Shown in pieces: positions 27,779 to 36,250 of a stretch of DNA of 36,567 nt. Numbering within the stretch: the first letter of the stretch is position 1; each line of letters opens with the position of its first letter. The position numbers were made by a program, and so were the translations under genes. Source of the stretch: Vairimorpha ceranae (taxonomy: Eukaryota > Microsporidia > Nosematidae); contig NW_020169337.1 of assembly GCF_000988165.1 (NCBI RefSeq), positions 1-36,567 of the forward strand. Direction: 5' to 3'. The notes beneath the pieces are model-generated. The model saw only the letters and a program-made list of their open reading frames with translations, had not been told where the DNA came from and made no database searches.

Positions 27779-27893
27779 TAAGGGTAAGAAGGAAAACAAA
27801 AGTAAAATTTTATAAAAAAAATAATTTTTAATCATAAAAATTGTTAAATAATAATATAACCGTTGTTAACTTCACTAACCAGTCTTAATAGTG

Positions 27894-28826
27894 TTATTTG
27901 CATTTTTGCTTATTTCTTAGCAAGATAAATATGCTTACTAGTCCTTTAAGCTGCAGTTTTTCACTACATCCAAGATTAAGACGGCATTCTATATCGCTCA
28001 TTTTTTTTAATATCTCCATTTTATTTTCTAAAGAAGATTGAACAACGTGATCAGTTAACAATAACAACAAATTTGCTAGGTCTAAAGATTTGGTTTCTTT
28101 AATGCTTTCTAGATCTCTTAATAATGCATCATAAGATTTACAAAGAAACCAGTCAAAAATTTCTTTAAATTCTTCAGTACTTAACATGGAATTAAACTTA
28201 AGAACAGTCTCTTGATTTATAATACCGAATGATTTACCAATAGCTTGTATATCATTAACAACCCTGCGCATGTCGCCATAGCTCGTCTTCATTAAAAAAT
28301 CTATTCCCGTGTACTCTACTTCTATATTTTCTTTTTTACAAATTTCTAAAACGCTTTTTCTAAAAATTTTTACTGGATTAAATCTAAATTTAGAACATCG
28401 ACTAGTAATTGGTGTGATAATTTTTTTAGGATAATTGGCTATCAAACAAAATCTAGTGGTAGAACTAAAATCCTCCATAATTCTTCTAAGAGCATTCTGT
28501 GCATCTCTCGTCATAAAATCTACTTCATCTAATACTACAAGCTTAATAGTATTACTATACGTAGAGGCAAATTCTTTGATAGTCTCTCTTACAACAGAAA
28601 TACCTCTTTCATCACTTGCGTTAAGTTCAAGAACACTTGTGTTAGGAAAAGAATTTGAAATAATTCTTATTGATGTCGTTTTACCGGTACCAGGTGGACC
28701 ATAAAATAACATGTTGGGGATAACTCTAGATTCTTGTATAGCTTTTAAACAAGCAATGACTTCTTGATTTCCTTCGACCTCATCAAAGGACTTTGGTCTA
28801 TATTTTTCGACAAAAGGAATGCTCAT
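27894..28826 (-). CDS. Replication factor C small subunit
   Basis: A 310-aa AAA+ clamp-loader subunit that helps load PCNA at primer ends. Visible motifs are VEKYRPKSFDEV at the N-terminus, Walker A GPPGTGKT (43-50), Walker B LDEVD (99-103), sensor 1 in FCLIANY (N131), and SRC (142-144) followed by SKFRF, where the arginine acts on the neighbouring subunit's ATP. The sequence mixes features of yeast Rfc2 (ASDERGISVVR, SRCSKFRF) and Rfc3 (AQNALRR), so I leave the subunit open; Rfc2-type is slightly better. CCCTTTA lies before the ATG. The protein is slightly shorter than the usual 330-350 aa. Confidence 0.95.
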   Translation of the reverse strand: MSIPFVEKYRPKSFDEVEGNQEVIACLKAIQESRVIPNMLFYGPPGTGKTTSIRIISNSFPNTSVLELNASDERGISVVRETIKEFASTYSNTIKLVVLDEVDFMTRDAQNALRRIMEDFSSTTRFCLIANYPKKIITPITSRCSKFRFNPVKIFRKSVLEICKKENIEVEYTGIDFLMKTSYGDMRRVVNDIQAIGKSFGIINQETVLKFNSMLSTEEFKEIFDWFLCKSYDALLRDLESIKETKSLDLANLLLLLTDHVVQSSLENKMEILKKMSDIECRLNLGCSEKLQLKGLVSIFILLRNKQKCK

Positions 28827-29027
28827 TAAAGGGTTATTAAATAGTATTTTTTTGGTATAAGAGTAATAAAATCAAGTCAATATGTTTAATATCCATTTTG
28901 GAAATTAGTGAAATGTAAATATATTAATAATTAAACCTATTTTGTTTCAACAATTAGTCTTTCTTATTGTTTCATTTTGATACAAATCAAGCACAAAAAC
29001 AAAAAGGTTTTGATACAAACAAATTTA

Positions 29028-30068
29028 ATGGATAAGGAGATTACACGATATACATTAAAAAGTTACCTTGAAGATCATATCAACACTACTCCGTATGAAC
29101 AAAAAGCTGCTACAATAGGAAAAGTAAAAAAACTAATTTCTAAAGATTTCAAAAAGTTTGTATTCGATATTGTCAATGAAATACATCGGCGCACAAATTT
29201 AGACTATAAAAAACCTGGTAATCATAGAATGCGTAAAAGATTACTGCAAATGAAAGAAGAAACATTTAAAAATCTTGTATTTGATACATTAGAAGTTTTC
29301 AATGAGCGCTATAAAAACAATATAAATAGTTTAGATGATGATATAGAAAACATTAGTAAGCTTGTTTCTGCATTGAAGACTGAAGAAAATATTAATGAAA
29401 AAATTTTTAACGAAACTAATATAACTTTAAAATATAAATATTTTTTAGAATATATTAACCAGAAATACAACACTAAAAAGGATAAGATATTTGAATATAT
29501 GTCAGATTTTACAAATAAAACTATGGAAGAAGAGATAGATGATTCTTGTGATATAATGTTTAATTATAAAATTTTTATAGAAAAGCTTAATCGATCGAAA
29601 TATGCACAACTAGAAAAGTACAAAGTTTACTCAAATAATATTAGTCGATTAGAAAATATGGAATTAGATAAATTTAACAGGAAAGAACTGATTGGCGGAG
29701 AATTTCTAAATATTCTAAAGCTAATAATTGATAACCAGTATTGTTATGAAGAATCAATAATCAATAGAAATGTTAATCATTTAATAAACACAATACAAAA
29801 AATAGATTATTTGGATAAAAGTAGTTTTAAAAGATTAATAAGCACGGAAATTAAAAAAGAAGATTCGATAGACATTAAAGAGACGGTTATTAACATATTA
29901 GAAAATTGTAAAGAAATGTCATTTGTAAACACAGAATATATAGCAAAGCTTTTAAGTGTTAAATCAAAAAAACTATTAACATATGAAGATATATTAAATA
30001 TTGTCAATCTTATAAGAAATATTTTAGAAGATATTAAAAATGACAAGAAATGTAGTAAAAGTAGTTAA
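29028..30068 (+). CDS. Spa2-homology-domain (polarisome-like) protein
   Basis: The frame opens at a TTG (28977); the first ATG is at 29028 and gives 346 aa. Residues 28-56 (ATIGKVKKLISKDFKKFVFD, then IVNEIHRRT) and 68-95 (MRKRLLQMKEETFKNLVFD, then TLEVFNERY) are two copies of the Spa2-homology/GIT motif, whose form is ARxKLxxLxxxxFxxLxxDVxxExxRR. Tandem copies near the N-terminus are the layout of fungal Spa2/Sph1, scaffold proteins of the polarisome that recruit MAP kinases and formin regulators to growth sites. The rest is charged helix without known domains. It is much shorter than yeast Spa2 (over 1400 aa). No CCC precedes the ATG. Confidence 0.85.
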   Translation: MDKEITRYTLKSYLEDHINTTPYEQKAATIGKVKKLISKDFKKFVFDIVNEIHRRTNLDYKKPGNHRMRKRLLQMKEETFKNLVFDTLEVFNERYKNNINSLDDDIENISKLVSALKTEENINEKIFNETNITLKYKYFLEYINQKYNTKKDKIFEYMSDFTNKTMEEEIDDSCDIMFNYKIFIEKLNRSKYAQLEKYKVYSNNISRLENMELDKFNRKELIGGEFLNILKLIIDNQYCYEESIINRNVNHLINTIQKIDYLDKSSFKRLISTEIKKEDSIDIKETVINILENCKEMSFVNTEYIAKLLSVKSKKLLTYEDILNIVNLIRNILEDIKNDKKCSKSS

Positions 30069-30129
30069 TCCATATACATTAAACTTGACTTTTTATTAAT
30101 TGCTTTTTTAATCAAATTGGATCCCCCTA

Positions 30130-30585
30130 ATGGCATTAGAACGAGAAAATAATTTATGGAAAAAATCAGAAGATGACATACTAAAAATGGGAGTTATGAA
30201 ATATGGTATCAACAAGTGGAATAAAGTAGCTTCCTTGTTAAAACGAACTGCTTTGGAATGCAAAGAAAGATATGAGAACTATATACTGAGTGATGATAAC
30301 TGGACAGAAGAAGATATAAAAAAATTATTAGAAATATCTAAGCATCTAAAACCACAGTGGGGATTGATTGGTAAAATTATGAATAAAAATGATCAAATAT
30401 GTTATGAAAGATATATTGGTGCTGTCTATAAACCTTTAGATGTGACTAAGCATAATGAACTAAATGCACCCACTGATGAATATATTACTGAAGAAGTAAA
30501 GTGTGCGTACAATAGAATTAAAAAAAGAATAAATAGAAAACATAGGAAAAATAAATTGCAAAATGTTAAAAAGAATTATAAATAG
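30130..30585 (+). CDS. CEF1: Cef1/Cdc5, minimal Myb-only spliceosome protein
   Basis: A 151-aa protein consisting of two Myb repeats: residues 6-53 (NLWKKSEDDILKMGVMKYG and KWNKVASLL) and 54-101 (NWTEEDIKKLLEISKHLKPQW and ICYERY), plus a basic tail. The ILKMGVMKYGINKWNKVASLL and QWGLIGKI segments are specific to Cdc5/Cef1 rather than ordinary Myb factors. Cef1 is a core member of the Prp19 complex that stabilises the catalytic spliceosome. The usual protein is 590-800 aa; here the whole region after the Myb part is absent. CCCCC lies directly before the ATG. Its presence implies that splicing is retained, relevant to the candidate intron at 20722. Confidence 0.92.
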   Translation: MALERENNLWKKSEDDILKMGVMKYGINKWNKVASLLKRTALECKERYENYILSDDNWTEEDIKKLLEISKHLKPQWGLIGKIMNKNDQICYERYIGAVYKPLDVTKHNELNAPTDEYITEEVKCAYNRIKKRINRKHRKNKLQNVKKNYK

Positions 30586-30884
30586 ATTGTGTTTATACTT
30601 TTTAGAGATTGGGGTTTTGTTATCGCATTTAACTAATGTTTATTGTTTTATTAAAATATATAAATTTATTTACCTGTCAGCTATACATGCTTTTATAACA
30701 AATTATGGTTTTTAGTAAAAGTTTAATTAAACAAAAATTGATCATTAAAACTTTGTAATTGACTTCTTATAAAAATTTGTCTTTTTTTCAATATTTTTAA
30801 ACTATCTTTGTTCAATTTAACCACTTTAATAAATTTGATTCTTTTTTAACATTTCCTTGTATCAAATAATAATTTTATCCCCTT

Positions 30885-31508
30885 ATGAATGAAAATAAAA
30901 ATAGTCTTTCAAAGCAATTAACAGTTTTAGGATATGGCACATGCGGAAAAACAAGTATATTAAATAGACGTATAAATCAGAAATTTGATGAAAAATTGGA
31001 ACCAACTGTATTTACCTCTGCTACTGTTGAATTTAAAGAAGACAATCACGTTGTAGAATTAAAATTATGGGATACTGCTGGTCAAGATGAATTTAGTAGA
31101 TTTCGACATTTAGCTTTACCAAATGCTCATTATGTTTTAATTTGTTTTAACGTTGATAGCAGGAAATCTTTTCAAGAAGTTTCTGATACATTTATACCTC
31201 AGATTAAAGAAATAAATCCTCAAGCAAAATTTTTTTTAGCTGCGACTAAAATCGATCTACGTGATGATGTTCACACATTAGAAAAATTGGCAGCAGAGGG
31301 GGATTCCCCAATAACTAGAAGTGAAGGAATGTCTTTAGCTAAACAAATTGAAGCAGCGGCTTATTTCGAAACGTCTGCAAAATTAAATATCGGTGTGAAC
31401 GAACTATTTGAACAAGTTGCAAAATATGCTATCAAGGAAAGTTTAAAAAAAGACAAATCTTGGTTTAAAAGATTCTTGTCATCATTTGCCTGTTGTCTAA
31501 TAGAATGA
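30885..31508 (+). CDS. Rho-family small GTPase
   Basis: A 207-aa GTPase of the Rho branch. P-loop GYGTCGKT is at 16-23, effector Thr41 in the PTVF segment, DTAGQ at 63-67 with the catalytic Gln, TKID at 121-124 for guanine recognition, and TSAK at 163-166. The Rho insert region (DVHTLEKLAAEGDSPITRSEG) is present. The C-terminus is basic (KKDKSWFKRF) and ends ACCLIE, so C204 with LIE forms an unusual CAAX box with Glu last, next to a possible palmitoylated Cys203. It would act at the plasma membrane in actin and polarity control, and fits the Spa2-domain protein two genes before. CCCCTT directly precedes the ATG. Confidence 0.95.
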   Translation: MNENKNSLSKQLTVLGYGTCGKTSILNRRINQKFDEKLEPTVFTSATVEFKEDNHVVELKLWDTAGQDEFSRFRHLALPNAHYVLICFNVDSRKSFQEVSDTFIPQIKEINPQAKFFLAATKIDLRDDVHTLEKLAAEGDSPITRSEGMSLAKQIEAAAYFETSAKLNIGVNELFEQVAKYAIKESLKKDKSWFKRFLSSFACCLIE

Positions 31509-31562
31509 ATTTAATAAAATATTATATAAAATTTTTTTTATTTGCTGTAATTTTAAACCCTT

Positions 31563-33140
31563 ATGCCGATCAGAAGTCTTGAACTAATTCAAAATTCTTC
31601 TTTAAACAATTGGATTGCTAAAGCACAAGCTTATGTTTTAAAAGATTCAATTATTGCAATAGATGGATTTTGGTTTTTGAGAAAATACGTTCAACCCGGT
31701 GATATGACAGATTTTTTTATAAGCAAGTGTGACGAAAGGATACTAGCTCCTTTTTTTAAGCTTATAAAAATGGCTAGTGTATCTAAATTTCAAATTCTTT
31801 GGGTTTGGGATGGTCTTAGTTTTAAGAAACCTAAAAGTGATTTTGCTAGAGATAATATAACATTGCTCAAGCAAGGGTATGAAGCACTAAAAATTAACGA
31901 TACAAAAAATCTTAACTTAACTTGGAAGTCGCTTATTGATTATGAATCTTATGTTTTACAGATAAACGATTTATTAAAACAGTTTGGACATGAAGCTGTA
32001 CGAGCACCATACTTGGCTACAGCACAAATAGCTTATTTTTTACAAAATAAAATTTGTAATTACGCTTTTTGTAAAACTGATACACTTATTTTTGAAGGTG
32101 TCGAAAAAATAATTATAGAATTACATTTAGAGAACATTAATCAATTTATGTTTACTGTTTTTAATAAGAAATTTTTTATGAAGCATTTTGAGTTAAATCA
32201 TCAAAGCTTTAAAATTCTTGCTTTTGCACTGGGATGTGAATTTTGTCCCACTTTACCGGAATATGCAGATAAATTTCTTTTTGAAAATGTTTTAGCTAAA
32301 GTTAAGAACAGTGAAATGGATGTTTATTTAGAACAGCAAGCAAGGCATCTAGATGCATATAAGAAGTATCAAGATATCTTTTATGCCGCATTTATTCTTA
32401 TTGATTTTCATCCTGTGATGAAAGAAGAAGGCATTGTCAGTTTTTATAAAGATACAGAAGCTGTACCAAATAATTTTGAAGATTATTTTGGAAAAAAGTT
32501 ACCCAGTCAAATTTACAAAGCTCTTTTTTTCTGTAAACTTCCGGTAAATGTTGTAGATATAATTAGCAAAAATAAGGAAAAGGATGTCATTTCTACTATT
32601 TCTTATAATTTATTAAATTCTAGATACAAATTTGACAACAATGTACAAGATTTAAAAGGATCTTTACTAGATATTTATACTAAAGATTGTAAACTTTTAG
32701 ATGATTTTAGCACTGATACACAAATTTTAATTTATTATTTGATTTTATTAAAAATCATAAATAAACAAAGTGCAGATAAAATGATTTGTTTGATAAATAT
32801 TAAGAAAAGAATGTTTAAGAATGAAGAAATATTAGATTGTATTCTTAATTACGATATTTATGAATTTATTTATAAGAGTAAAAAAATATTACAGCGTCTT
32901 AAGGATTTACAACGTTGTTACAATTTTGTTTATGAAGAATATAAGAATGAAGATTTAAAGTTTGATATGGATATTAACATGTTTTTATTGTTGTATTACA
33001 TAAAGCATAAACATAATTCAGAAGATTTGTCTATTAATATTATTAATGATACTATGAAAAAAATCGAAAATTTTTTAAAAATAAATATATCAGTTAACGA
33101 TGAATTTAAAATGGTATATGATGATATAAAAAAATTATAA
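31563..33140 (+). CDS. MKT1: Mkt1-like XPG/FEN-fold protein, inactive nuclease
   Basis: A 525-aa protein whose first 250 residues follow the XPG/FEN1 nuclease fold: MPIRSLE start, XPG-N with IAIDGFWFLR (D34) and LWVWDGLSF (D83), then XPG-I with APYLATAQIAYF at 148-159 and KTDTLIF (D173). In FEN1 the XPG-I has two catalytic glutamates in its APSEAEAS segment; here they are Leu and Thr, so the nuclease site is lost. Mkt1, a translation regulator that works with Pbp1 on mRNAs in yeast, has the same kind of loss and a long helical C-terminal part, as seen here. CCC is next to the ATG. Other inactive XPG-like proteins remain possible. Confidence 0.85.
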   Translation: MPIRSLELIQNSSLNNWIAKAQAYVLKDSIIAIDGFWFLRKYVQPGDMTDFFISKCDERILAPFFKLIKMASVSKFQILWVWDGLSFKKPKSDFARDNITLLKQGYEALKINDTKNLNLTWKSLIDYESYVLQINDLLKQFGHEAVRAPYLATAQIAYFLQNKICNYAFCKTDTLIFEGVEKIIIELHLENINQFMFTVFNKKFFMKHFELNHQSFKILAFALGCEFCPTLPEYADKFLFENVLAKVKNSEMDVYLEQQARHLDAYKKYQDIFYAAFILIDFHPVMKEEGIVSFYKDTEAVPNNFEDYFGKKLPSQIYKALFFCKLPVNVVDIISKNKEKDVISTISYNLLNSRYKFDNNVQDLKGSLLDIYTKDCKLLDDFSTDTQILIYYLILLKIINKQSADKMICLINIKKRMFKNEEILDCILNYDIYEFIYKSKKILQRLKDLQRCYNFVYEEYKNEDLKFDMDINMFLLLYYIKHKHNSEDLSINIINDTMKKIENFLKINISVNDEFKMVYDDIKKL

Positions 33141-33912
33141 AATAAATTAATTACTTTTATTACATATTTAATTATAAACAATTTTTTTATACTTGACAGT
33201 TTATTTATTTCGTATTAAATTTTAACATAATTCATTTTTGCTGAAGTTTAAATTACTTTTAATATGTAAGCGAATGTTTAACACGACGATCAAACAAAAT
33301 TTTGTAATAAACATCTCACAAATTATTTTTTTATAATATACAGAAATATTGAATAAAATCTAATCGTTTACGTTTGGATATGTTGGTATTTAAATTTGCC
33401 CTTATATATATTAAACTACAAATTTTAACATTTAGACAAAATTTAGTAAACTTCTGTTATTAAGTAAAAATATAAGTGCAATAAAATTTTAATTTGTACT
33501 TTAAAAAAATATAAGTCAAGATAAATTATTTTTTAAATTTATAAATTCTTACTATTAAAATTTGAATTAATTTTGAATCAATGCAATAATTACGTATAAA
33601 GAATTGTTTAATATTTAAAGACCCTTATTTTTTAGTGGAAATTGTCATATCTATCAATTTATTTTAACGGGGTCTTCAAATTCTCTCCTTAATTATTTCC
33701 CTATCCTATTACTTTTTCCCCTGCAAATTTATCAATTCTTTACCAATACGGCTTCAAAACATCGCTGAGTAGTTAAGCTGTTCAAGTTTATTCTGAAGAA
33801 ATTTAGTTAAATACGCATAAGGTTGGCTTCGATGCTAAATATTTATAATTTGTAAAAGTTTTGCTTTCTATATTTTTATCTCAACATATTATTTTCATCC
33901 CTTAAAACATAA
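33141..33912. other. Spacer with richer stretch at 33660-33850
   Basis: 770 bp without a supported ORF. Most is AT-rich, but 33660-33850 has higher GC content and several CCC motifs (ATTTCCCTATCC, TTCCCCTG), and a short complementary pair CTTCA/TGAAG near 33753 and 33796. I tried to fit a tRNA and failed (no T-loop consensus). A small RNA gene is possible. Confidence 0.45.
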
Positions 33913-34674
33913 ATGGATAAATTTAATAAAGTAGTTAAAAAGTACTCATTGTACTTTCCACACTTACCTTTACCAAGAATTATAGAAAGCGATAAAACTT
34001 TTATTGTAAGCATTTTTAACATAGAATTACAGATTTATAGTTACGCTGAACTTGATTGTTTAATTGATCAAGTAGTAAGTGAAATAATTAAATTGCACAA
34101 AAATAGACAACAAATTGAGAACAATAAGCCGGCAAAAAAAGCCTCGGTTGAAAAAAGCACTAAGCTCATTAGTACTTATAACAATACACAATCTAACACA
34201 AAATCTAATGGAAAAAGTGCTAGAGGTAAAATGAGAATGAAAAACATTCAAAATAATAGATATATACCAAGTTTTTGTGAGGATACTAATGAAAACAAAA
34301 ATAACATTCTAACAGAGCCAAAAGAATTATTTAGTGAAAAAATATCAAATTATTGTTCTACTAAGAATATTGCATTTCCTGAATATGTATTTGAAAAAAG
34401 CAATGGTGTATATTTCTGTAAAGCTTTTTTTATGAATGAAAAGTTTGAGTCGCGTTATGCGTACGACATGAAAGCAGCAAAAGAGGATGCATGTAGGCTT
34501 ATTATTTCTTATATTAATTATTTGGATTCTGAAAATATTATAAATAAAAGAAAACGTTCTATAAGTGAAGATGAACCTACTAATACTAGCGTATCTAATA
34601 CTAATTTTTCTGAAATATTTAAATATTCGGAAAATGAAGATTTTTTTGATGTAGGAAATTTTTTTACTTTTTGA
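33913..34674 (+). CDS. dsRNA-binding-domain protein
   Basis: A 253-aa protein with CCCTTAAAACATAA before the ATG. Residues 136-203 form a double-stranded RNA-binding domain in the normal order: helix LFSEKISNYC, strand PEYVFEKSNG, strand YFCKAFFM, strand KFESRYAYD and helix KAAKEDACRLIISYI, whose KAAKEDAC matches the KxxAxxxAA end motif. Residues 5-62 have the same helix-strand-strand-strand-helix order (PLPRIIES, TFIVSIFN, LIDQVVSEIIK) and may be a second, degenerate copy without the lysines. A basic, Asn- and Ser-rich linker joins them (70-130). The acidic C-terminus ends FFDVGNFFTF. It could act with Dicer or Argonaute where those are retained, or in RNA editing or processing; no such partner is in this window. 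Confidence 0.85.
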   Translation: MDKFNKVVKKYSLYFPHLPLPRIIESDKTFIVSIFNIELQIYSYAELDCLIDQVVSEIIKLHKNRQQIENNKPAKKASVEKSTKLISTYNNTQSNTKSNGKSARGKMRMKNIQNNRYIPSFCEDTNENKNNILTEPKELFSEKISNYCSTKNIAFPEYVFEKSNGVYFCKAFFMNEKFESRYAYDMKAAKEDACRLIISYINYLDSENIINKRKRSISEDEPTNTSVSNTNFSEIFKYSENEDFFDVGNFFTF

Positions 34675-35230
34675 TATATATTTTACAAATTAAATTCTTT
34701 AATGTTTTTATGCTTGTATAATTATATGACATATTTAGGTGGTAAATGTTTATAAGTAGTTAATATCATAAATTTTTTATTACCAAAATTTGTGATTTGA
34801 TTTCGAGACGTGCGATTTGTCAACATAGTTAAAGCTTCTTACAATATTCCTATTTTTGTATATAATGAAATATAAAACAACATTATATTGTTTTTTATTT
34901 AAATTTTGCTTACATAGAAACAAACAAAATTTATCGAAAAAGAAATTGATAGAAACTAAAAAACGCCAAAAAATATTATGGAATAGAGCAGTATTTTTAT
35001 ACATTTGTTTTATAACAGGTTAAAGTAAACTATAAACAGACGCATTTTTGCCTGTCGTTTAAAATTTTTTATCCCAAAAAATCAAAATGAAAGAAGAGGT
35101 AAAAATATTGCTAAATTTTTGTAAAAAATGATAGACAAAATAATTAGTGTCTTTTTTCATGCTTATTGGAAAATCTAAAATATTTTAAAAGTAAAGCAAT
35201 GTTATTGAGTGCTCGAGTAAAAATTGAAAG

Positions 35231-35265
35231 AAAAAGGGTTCTTTTATGAATAAAAAGCCCTTTTT
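35231..35265 (+). terminator. Strong hairpin followed by T-run
   Basis: AAAAAGGG (35231-35238) pairs with CCCTTTTT (35258-35265), and the inner CTTTT pairs with AAAAG, giving a 13-bp stem with a small bulge and a 7-base loop. It resembles a bacterial-type terminator in form, but may equally be a transposon-related or chance hairpin in this gene-free stretch. Confidence 0.4.
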
Positions 35266-35416
35266 TAAAAAATTATGTTTAAAAAAATGTTAAAATTGTA
35301 TTTTTGTCGATTCTAAATATTAAATTTAGAGTTATAAGTTTAAGAACAGATGTTGTAAAAATAAAGTTCAAATTTTTTTAAACAAGTAGGTAGTATTACA
35401 TTTTAAAAAAGGTTTA

Positions 35417-35830
35417 ATAGATGGTTTTAATATCATTGTTGAAGTTTATGAATCTAAATTTGGAAAATAAAAATTTCATCGTGGTTACCGTATAAACGGT
35501 ATATAAGTTTTAAGGATGGTGAAAAGAACACCTGAAAGAAAAATAGTTTTAATTTAATAAGATAAAGAAAAGCAGAGATATTAGAAAGTTTTAAAAAAAG
35601 TATGTCAAAAAGGTAAGTATAATTTTTACTGTTAAGTGGAAAGACTACAATAATTTTGGCAACTACCATTATATTTATCTATTTGTTAATTATTCTGTCA
35701 ATTTTATAAATAGTGGAACAGTTATGCACACAAATACAATAGAAGGAACATCGGCAAGCATTAGAAAAAATCATTTAAATTATCAATGTCAAAGAGATAT
35801 TTAAAGCTTTCTAAACCTTTTGTCGTCTGA
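35417..35830 (+). pseudogene. Decayed Merlin/IS1595-type DDE transposase
   Basis: A non-functional transposase relic. In one frame from 35417 the translation gives IVEVYESKFGK, then stop codons, then HRGYRINGI and VKRTPERKIVLI, matching the DESKFGKRKYHRGHRVEG and ERTPERK region of IS1595/ISXO2 and Merlin transposases. In another frame from 35685 come VNYSVNFINSG and MHTNTIEGTSASIRKNH, matching the VNHSxNFVxPxTGAHTNTIEGTW block, with a frame change between them. At least six stops lie in the first block alone. The last catalytic glutamate of the family falls in the NTIEG block. I could not find matching terminal inverted repeats. The region 34675-36250 otherwise holds no supported gene. Confidence 0.85.
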
Positions 35831-36029
35831 AAGAATTTTTTCATCTGATACATTTAAAAAACGTTTAAGAATTACTATTAATTAAATAAAGCTTTTAATT
35901 ATTTAATTTTGTATAAAAAAATTATTTTACTTTAATAAAAAACTCACAAAAATTTTTATTAAAATTCTGGTGCTTCTTCGCTTTGACTTTTATTTTTCGG
36001 GTTTAAAAAATTTATACAGCAAGCAAAAG

Positions 36030-36110
36030 TGCTTAAGGATGGCGTTCACTTCCCCTGACTACTTTAAAAATGGAAAGAGAAAAAAACTTGACATTTAAAG
36101 CATTAAAATA
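36030..36110 (+). other. Small GC-richer relic sequence
   Basis: About 80 bp of higher GC content (for example GGATGGCGTTCACTTCCCCT) with a 19-codon ORF starting at the ATG near 36037-36046. It is too short to interpret. It may be another end of the transposon relic or a gene fragment. Confidence 0.25.
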
Positions 36111-36250
36111 TGGTATGTTTGGAAGTAATTTGCATTTTTATATTCTCTAAATTTAATATTTTTTCTTTTAACGTTAATGATCAATTTAATTTTAACTAAT
36201 TTTTTTATGATTAGTTTATATGGCTAAAATACAACGATATATATTACTGT

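Noticed and set aside
33755..33850. tRNA-like arrangement (GCT...AGC arm, GGTTGGCTTCGATGC)
   Set aside because: No T-loop consensus, no complete anticodon arm and no 7-bp acceptor stem.
34780..35021. Open frames on both strands (74 aa minus, 52 aa plus)
   Set aside because: No start signal on either strand and no recognisable features; inside the gene-poor transposon region.
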